Assembly: GCA_021295675.1 (NCBI GenBank)
Contig: JAGWBY010000019.1
Span: 60,112 to 88,818, forward strand
Reading direction: 5' to 3'
Source of the DNA: Candidatus Latescibacterota bacterium
GTDB taxonomy: Bacteria; Latescibacterota; UBA2968; UBA8231
Length of the DNA: 28,707 nt
Position numbers and translations under genes: made by a program. Below the pieces are notes generated by a model. That model was not told the DNA's origin. It searched no databases and saw nothing but the letters and a program-made list of their open reading frames with translations. Each line of letters begins with the position of its first letter. The first letter of the stretch is position 1. Positions 23,337 to 28,707 of this stretch are shown in pieces.

Positions 23337-25550
23337 TCATCCGAACTGGCGTTGGACGTAGATTGGGCTGCTCCAGGCGCGGTGCTGATCGCACTGCGTC
23401 AGTCGTACCCAATAGGGACATAGACCCTCTGCCGTCCGCGTGTCTCGGAACGAGAGTTCCACTCGCCGCGGTAGATTCGGGTTCGGGGCCTGTCCGACGA
23501 TGACGTGCCGACTGGTACCGCCCGCATCCACTCGCATCGGTTGTTCTCGCACTTGGGCCAAACCAAATTCGAAGGTCGCATGGCGGGATTCAAAGCGGCA
23601 TAATGTCGCCGCGTCTGCTTCGATCTCCAAGCACATTCCCATGCGATTGCCGGCAGTGATTGTGTCGAAACAGACCGTTTGGTCGTCGGCCTGTTCGATT
23701 CGGTCGCAGGGAGTGACCCAAGCGACTGGCTCGACGTTGGCGATGCGTCCGTTTTCGACGATGAACCGGCCCTTCCAGCAGACGCGCTGATCGGGAGCAC
23801 TGCCGGGCTGTTCGGTTCCTCCCCAGAGGATGCGCAAAGTGCCTTCGGCAGATGACAGCGCCGGGCACCATGTCCACAGCAAATCGGGACCGCACAGCAG
23901 GTCAATCTGCTCAATCGCCGCCGTTCCCTCAGCCTCAATGGACACAAGGGGAAAACCCGCGGTCGCGTATTCGCTGCCCATGAGATGGCCGTCGGCGCGG
24001 ACGTCGAGCAGGATGCGAGGCCCGTCAGTGGCGTAACACCGCCGCGCAGCAATCGCTTCCCACAACGCATCCTCGGTAAGTTCGGAGGCCAGAAAAGCGG
24101 TAATACCGCTGCGCGTGTTGCGGATAAGCCTACTACCGGGATGATCGCATCCGGGCCGCCCAGCAACGCCGTCGGTTCCGGCGGTTATCCCGACGCGATA
24201 TCCGCGACGCAAGGCATCGAACACGAACCAGTCCGAAGTACCGTGAGTGGAGTGGATCTCGGCGAGGGTTTCGATTCCCGGCTCGTGGAAATCGAGGTTA
24301 GTCGGCCGGCCGCCGGCGTGCATGTTAATGAATACCTCTTCATCCCGCATGACAGCCAAAAACTCGGTCGCTGTTTCGAGGTCGGGTTCCGGGTCGGGTA
24401 TGTCTTCGGTGAAGAAGCGACCAGAACGCCGCAAGCGCGGCTCATCGCGTCGGTACATGACGTTGCGGTCGCCGCCGTCCGGTGTATAGGCGCTCCATTC
24501 ACACCCAAGAAAGGCGACGAAACGTCCCGCCTCATTGGCGGCAGCCGACTCGCGGCGCGTTTGCTCCCACAGGTCCAAGCTGACGTGGTGGTCATTTGCT
24601 TGGTGCGAGCAGACCTGCAGACCGGCTACGTGGCGAGCGTAGTCGAAGTGGTGGCGCACCGAGCCAACGCCGCAGCCAATTTGGCCTTGGCCAGCATGCA
24701 GGTCGCCCCAGAAGATGCGCAACGGAGGCGGCTCAGCGGCGATACGCACCGGATTGCTCTCTGCCCGCAGTTGGCAGCGAGGAACAACGACCTCAATGCG
24801 ATGAATCCCCGGACTGACGACACGCACCCGTGCCCGGTAAGCAGGCATGTTCCCAGCCCTTTCGACAGAGACTACTCTGACTCCGTCGGCAGGAATTACC
24901 TCCGGGACGAAACCCTCGATGAGCAGGGGGTTTCCCCACTCGTCCTCAACCCGCAGCGTCAGTGCAAGCTCTTCGTTGACGAGTCCGTCCGCCGGAGCGA
25001 GGGCAAACAGTCGCGTCGGTGCGCCAGCTACAATAGGGAATCCTCGCACGGGCGGGAGTTGGACCCAACGGTCACCGCCGTCCGGGTTAATTAGAAAGAG
25101 CAACTCAGCATCGGGCACGACAAAGGTGGGAGCACGCCACTTTCGGCAGATCAGTTCAACCGCATCTCCCTCGGCCAGCACACCGGAGAGAACCTCGACA
25201 TCGATATGGTGATTCCACGGGATCAGATCGCCCCGGAAGGCAAAGGTTACTCGCAAGCCGACTTCGCGCTTCGGGCAGGATGCGTGAACGTACCCCGGAG
25301 CGTCGGGATCGCCCGTCTGCAGCATAGCCCAGTCGAACGGCCACAGCCAAGCGACCCGCAAGTGCCCGCCGACAGGAATTGCGGTCGCGCCGAGTTCAAA
25401 TCGCAGCGTTAGATCGATATTATCTCCCGCCTGCACCGCGGTCGACCGCATGATGCGACCACTGCCGTGCAGGCGACAGCGTTCTGCGAGGTCAATACCG
25501 GGGAAGTGGTGGATTTGAGGCCGCTGGGGAAAACCGCTGCTCACCAACAT
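23337..25550 (-). CDS. DUF3604 family protein (PHP-like metal-dependent hydrolase)
   Basis: A 737-residue protein. The N-terminal 270 residues are beta-rich (Ig-like or carbohydrate-binding in style). The DUF3604 domain follows, beginning FWGDLHAGQGQ near residue 279. It carries histidine/acid motifs typical of PHP-type metal centres in order: HQANDHH, GCEWSAY, INMHAGG, EIHSTHGTSDW and GITAGTDGVAG. A further beta-rich region closes the protein. Members are predicted hydrolases, often next to sulfatases and other degradative genes, but a reaction is not established. There is no obvious signal peptide. The ATG at 25550 lies 15 bases after the sulfatase stop and lacks a strong ribosome site, which suggests translational coupling. 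Confidence 0.82.
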   Translation of the reverse strand: MLVSSGFPQRPQIHHFPGIDLAERCRLHGSGRIMRSTAVQAGDNIDLTLRFELGATAIPVGGHLRVAWLWPFDWAMLQTGDPDAPGYVHASCPKREVGLRVTFAFRGDLIPWNHHIDVEVLSGVLAEGDAVELICRKWRAPTFVVPDAELLFLINPDGGDRWVQLPPVRGFPIVAGAPTRLFALAPADGLVNEELALTLRVEDEWGNPLLIEGFVPEVIPADGVRVVSVERAGNMPAYRARVRVVSPGIHRIEVVVPRCQLRAESNPVRIAAEPPPLRIFWGDLHAGQGQIGCGVGSVRHHFDYARHVAGLQVCSHQANDHHVSLDLWEQTRRESAAANEAGRFVAFLGCEWSAYTPDGGDRNVMYRRDEPRLRRSGRFFTEDIPDPEPDLETATEFLAVMRDEEVFINMHAGGRPTNLDFHEPGIETLAEIHSTHGTSDWFVFDALRRGYRVGITAGTDGVAGRPGCDHPGSRLIRNTRSGITAFLASELTEDALWEAIAARRCYATDGPRILLDVRADGHLMGSEYATAGFPLVSIEAEGTAAIEQIDLLCGPDLLWTWCPALSSAEGTLRILWGGTEQPGSAPDQRVCWKGRFIVENGRIANVEPVAWVTPCDRIEQADDQTVCFDTITAGNRMGMCLEIEADAATLCRFESRHATFEFGLAQVREQPMRVDAGGTSRHVIVGQAPNPNLPRRVELSFRDTRTAEGLCPYWVRLTQCDQHRAWSSPIYVQRQFG

Positions 25551-25565
25551 GGGATGGACTTCACA

Positions 25566-26976
25566 CTATAAAGTTAGATGCTCATCGAGAGCGGCGCTGA
25601 GCCGGCGCAAAACCTCGGGAAATGCAGCGGACACGTCGTCCTTTTCGTTGCACTCGAGATCGTACAGTATTTGGGGCCGATCGCGCTGTAGACGCTTGGT
25701 CTCGTCAAGCGGAATGTGCATCGGCTCAAAGATGTCCCCCCCGATGCGCTTCCTCGGATCGTAGCCGCGCACCAACTTGAAACGGCCGTCGAAGACCATG
25801 CGCCAAGCGCTCAGGCCAGAAAATACCAAATCGCGGTGTCTGTATCCTCCTCCTTCGAGATAACTGACAAGGGAGCGACTGTCGAGATCTTCACCAAGCG
25901 TCAACCCAGCCCATTCAAGGAAGCTGGCGGTCAGGTCGAGAGTCGTCATCGGAGCGTCGTCGCGACCGACAGCAGCCACCCTTGGGCCTGCTATTACCAA
26001 GGGAACCCCGACCGAAGCCTGCAGGGGGGACAGCTTTTGCCACTGATTGTAATCCCCGAGCATCTCGCCGTGGTCGCTGGTAAAAACGACGACCGTGTTG
26101 TCCAAATCGCCCCGCTTGCCAACGCGCGCTACCAAGCGTCCGAGGCACTGATCGAGGTGTTCGACGGTGGCGGCCCAGTTGCGGCGCACCTCCTGATGCG
26201 TCTCAGGAGTTGAATAGAGGAGAAGGAAAATCGACCGGTGGTTCGCGGTACCACCGATGCATCGATTCGGTGATGTCCCAAGGGTGATGGGGATTCTGCA
26301 GATTCACCTCTAAGTACCACGGCTTGTCGTTGGGTGCCCGATCAAGCAAGGCGAGGGCGTTGGTGGTAATCCAAGTATCGAAGTAAGCGTCGTCGGGCAG
26401 CGTTGTCGGAAAAGTAGCCGTCCACACGCCCTCTTGGTTGCGGCGCACATAGTCGGCAATGTGCTCCTGTGCCAAGCCGCGCTCGTGCAGGAACGCCATG
26501 TACGAATCCTGCGGAATCATGTCGTTGCGGCGCATCAGGATGGTCGCTTGGTTCAGGCCGGCATTGAAGATGGCGTCGGAAAAACCCCATTCTTCCAATC
26601 CCTGGCGGCCATCAACTCCCCGGTGAAACTGCGGAGGGATTCCAGATTGATTGCTGCCCACGTGGTGTTTGCCGGCCGCCATGACGTGGTATCCAGCCTC
26701 GTCGCGCAGGCGCAGGTGGTATTGGGGCAAATCGTCGGGAGGATGGGTGTCGTTGCCCCACACTTGGGTGCGATCGTACTCCTGCCCGGCCACCAAGCAG
26801 GAGCGCGAAGGAGCGCAAACAGGCGACGGGCAGATGGCGTTGGCGAGCCAGATCCCGCGGTCGGCGAGTTGCCGCAGATGCGGGGTGCGCACCGGAATAT
26901 CCGGGTTCATCTCGACCCACTCTGGCCGCTGCTGATCGGTGAGGACGAATAGTATGTTGGGGCGTTTGTCCGGCAT
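25566..26976 (-). pseudogene. Type I sulfatase, frame-broken in the middle
   Basis: Type I sulfatases hydrolyse sulfate esters with a formylglycine made from cysteine or serine. The N-terminal part has NILFVLTDQQR (metal ligand D14) and the maturation motif CAPSR with C54. GKHHVG follows. The first frame stops at about 26203 after PLFNS. The second frame resumes immediately (ETHQEVRRNWAATVEHLD) and contains the metal-binding FTSDHGEMLGDYNQW, typical of the C-terminal half of the catalytic domain. A one- or two-base indel near 26205-26215 would restore one protein of about 470 residues. No signal peptide is seen, so a cytoplasmic location is suggested. It starts five bases after the PhyH stop, within a likely operon. 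Confidence 0.85.
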
Positions 26977-26981
26977 GGAAG

Positions 26982-27791
26982 TCAGACGGCCTCCTCGGCA
27001 GCGAGCAAGGCGGCGATATTGGGCCGACCCGGGTTATAAGGCGGCTCCATGATCGCCTGCTGTAGCGGTGTAAGTTCGTCGTAGAACGGGCAGTACTCTT
27101 CAAGGCGGTTCATACCCTTGGCGTTGACGAAGGGACCAGCAGCGTAGCGGTAAAGGAGGGTGCGGCGCTCGTGCTTGCCCTTCCAAGGCAACGTGCCATG
27201 GGTGAGTCCCTCGGTGAAGATGAGGGCATCTCCAGCTTTCATGGCAACTTGGTGGTAGCAGCCAAGATCGTACTCCATAGTCAGGACATCGGCCGGAGTA
27301 TCGAAGTTCGCCTTGTGGCTACCGGGAACGGGATTGACGTCGGCAAGTTGATAACAAACGCCGACGAGATTGTTCCACATGCGGCCATTGACATAGCGAT
27401 AGGTGTGCTTGTGGACGAGGGTGCCGCCGCCATGCAGCATACAGCCTTCTGCACCCTCGGTCATGCTGATACCATTGGCGTTGCCAAAACGGAAATCGTC
27501 GCCGATTAAGTCGAACATATAGCGCAGTGCCGGTGGGTGCGAAAGCAGATCGCGAAACGGCTGGCACCACGGTTTGGGCCAATTGAGAATTCCCATGATG
27601 TCCCCGCGTCCGTGGTCCCCTTGCAGCACTGGAGAACTGGCCGACAGCAACTGCTCGCCCGCGCGCAGTCGTACCCTGTCCTGGTTGTGATCGATCGCTT
27701 CGTTCAAGGCGGAGACTAGACCTGGGCTCAGTATCTGCGGAACGACCAAGTAGCCGTTCACGTCGAAAAAGTATTTCTCGTGTTCGTTCAT
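26982..27791 (-). CDS. PhyH-family dioxygenase with HxG in place of HxD
   Basis: A 269-residue PhyH-like protein. Compared with the two other PhyH proteins here, LHQD aligns with LHGG (H120-G121-G122), so the iron-binding aspartate appears replaced by glycine. The distal histidine H198 (LTHGTLPW) and the 2-oxoglutarate arginine (ERRTLLYRY, R209/R210) are kept. The segment before VPGSHKANF seems short by about seven residues: relatives I remember carry a GDGGF-like loop there. The ATG at 27791 has GGAG about eight bases upstream. It lies between the membrane protein (26 bases) and the sulfatase (5 bases) in the cluster. Activity could be dioxygenase, halogenase-like or none; the sequence alone does not decide. 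Confidence 0.83.
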   Translation of the reverse strand: MNEHEKYFFDVNGYLVVPQILSPGLVSALNEAIDHNQDRVRLRAGEQLLSASSPVLQGDHGRGDIMGILNWPKPWCQPFRDLLSHPPALRYMFDLIGDDFRFGNANGISMTEGAEGCMLHGGGTLVHKHTYRYVNGRMWNNLVGVCYQLADVNPVPGSHKANFDTPADVLTMEYDLGCYHQVAMKAGDALIFTEGLTHGTLPWKGKHERRTLLYRYAAGPFVNAKGMNRLEEYCPFYDELTPLQQAIMEPPYNPGRPNIAALLAAEEAV

Positions 27792-27817
27792 AAAAGCGCT
27801 CCAACGTTATTCGATTT

Positions 27818-28707
27818 TCAGACGAACGAGCCGCCGATGGGCTGGTCGATGATCAGCCACATCCCCGCGACGAAAATCTGTCCCATGATCAGGCCGAGGA
27901 AAAACGGTTTGGTGCTGTTGTACAGCGCCGGGCCTCCGTATTTGAGCACCACCGACTTGATGGCCCACGCTACGAATACACTGAACCAGACATAGTTCAT
28001 AATAAAGAAAGTACTGGTGGCGAAACCGAGCGGATGCACGGGCCACCATACGAAACGCGCCCTGATATAGGCCAGCAGGCCCATCACCAACGCTCCTAAG
28101 CCAGTGAACAACCAGCCCTCGATATGAGCGGAGGTAGGGTTGGACAGGATGACGGCCATGTAGTTGGCCGCGTTTCGAGGTACCCCAATAAACCAGAACC
28201 CGTGGAGATTGACGCCCCCATAGGTGTAGGACAGCGTCATGACGCTCCAGATGGAACTAGCTAAAGCGATCACCACGGCCAAAGCCACGCCCCAGATCAG
28301 CATCCTCCTATCCCCTTTGAGCAGTTCGGCGATTTTCAAGGCGTTGGCAAAACAGGGCATAAAAAAGATGCGGATATTGGCCGCCCATACATAGGTAAAG
28401 CCCAAAGCCACGATGCCCGAAGCACCTAACACGCTGGTACCCAAGCCCGACACGACGAAATCCGCCGGTGTCAGCGGCGTGCGGATGACTGCCACTCCCC
28501 CTTCTACTACGGCCCGAGTCAAGGCCATGAAGACGACGAAGACAGCAAAGAGAAAAACCGGGACGACCCACAGGGGGAGACCTGACTTCCACAGCCAAGC
28601 ACTGATGATTAGTAGGCCGACGAGCAGGCCCCAGACTGCGGTTCGGTAAGACAAAATTTCGTCCCTGTCGTCTATCTCCTCATTCCCTTTGAAAGCCTTG
28701 CTGAATA
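27818..28707 (-). CDS. Polytopic membrane protein, DUF6785-like, N-terminus outside window
   Basis: The frame is open from the window edge, entering with KAFKGNEEIDD, so only the C-terminal 296 residues are seen; a TTG at 28654 is not a credible start. About seven hydrophobic segments are visible (AVWGLLVGLLIISAWLW, WVVPVFLFAVFVVFMAL, and further ones to GLIMGQIFVAGMWLII). The layout, and the GNEEIDDRDEILSYRTAV stretch before the first segment, resembles large DUF6784/DUF6785-type membrane proteins of uncultivated bacteria. That family is uncharacterised; transport is a guess based on its place upstream of degradative enzymes. It is the first visible gene of the minus-strand cluster. Confidence 0.7.
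   Translation of the reverse strand, partial: FSKAFKGNEEIDDRDEILSYRTAVWGLLVGLLIISAWLWKSGLPLWVVPVFLFAVFVVFMALTRAVVEGGVAVIRTPLTPADFVVSGLGTSVLGASGIVALGFTYVWAANIRIFFMPCFANALKIAELLKGDRRMLIWGVALAVVIALASSIWSVMTLSYTYGGVNLHGFWFIGVPRNAANYMAVILSNPTSAHIEGWLFTGLGALVMGLLAYIRARFVWWPVHPLGFATSTFFIMNYVWFSVFVAWAIKSVVLKYGGPALYNSTKPFFLGLIMGQIFVAGMWLIIDQPIGGSFV

Noticed and set aside
23985..25094. Long plus-strand open frame of 369 codons
   Set aside because: It is antisense to the DUF3604 gene, whose metal-binding motifs are clear on the minus strand. It is a shadow of GC-rich codon use.

Overview
The window is bacterial chromosomal DNA from a GC-rich, gene-dense genome. There is no phage, plasmid or insertion-sequence gene. 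Housekeeping genes (tRNA-Gly, greA, sbcD/sbcC, ygfZ, zapA, infC) sit next to accessory catabolic genes. Three phytanoyl-CoA-dioxygenase-like (PhyH) proteins, a sulfatase, a DUF3604 protein and a DUF6785-type membrane protein together recall uncultivated lineages such as Latescibacterota or Poribacteria. That placement is an inference from gene content; no taxonomic marker was tested.

Layout. 1-7.0 kb: a tRNA-Gly (cut by the window edge) and greA on the minus strand, then a plus-strand run sbcD-sbcC-ygfZ-dinB-like. SbcC loses its last 43 residues to a frame change, and the DinB-like protein lacks the usual catalytic carboxylates. 7.0-12 kb: a tight minus-strand operon of FAD/Fe-S oxidase, unknown protein, FmdB-type zinc ribbon and LarA-type racemase, a plausible 2-hydroxyacid (lactate-like) racemisation and oxidation unit. 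12.0-12.25 kb: a 300-base gap with divergent promoters. The plus-strand promoter overlaps a Fur-box-like palindrome and is followed about 70 nt later by a terminator hairpin, so it may encode a small RNA or a zapA attenuator. 12.2-15.2 kb: zapA, a SulP transporter and a frame-broken PhyH gene. The last two diverge from promoters that share one palindromic -10 element. 15.2-18.0 kb: infC (apparently starting at AUC and standing alone), a PfkB kinase and a D-2-hydroxyacid dehydrogenase.

18.0-19.45 kb: a more AT-rich cassette with a HicB-like protein and a frame-broken DUF4143-type ATPase behind a perfect 30-bp palindrome, probably acquired horizontally. 19.45-21.6 kb: a PhyH dioxygenase followed by a probable TIM-barrel protein. 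21.6-28.7 kb: a minus-strand cluster of DUF6785-type membrane protein, PhyH, sulfatase, DUF3604 protein and a large beta-rich protein joined (through one frame change) to a DUF59/MIP18 domain. The cluster looks like an uptake-and-degradation locus for a sulfated or decorated organic substrate.

Five genes carry frame breaks, and a sixth (the 27-kb PhyH) appears to lack a short in-frame segment. Several breaks look like deletions of about 15-25 nt. Either the consensus has assembly or sequencing errors or this genome is losing genes; raw reads would decide.
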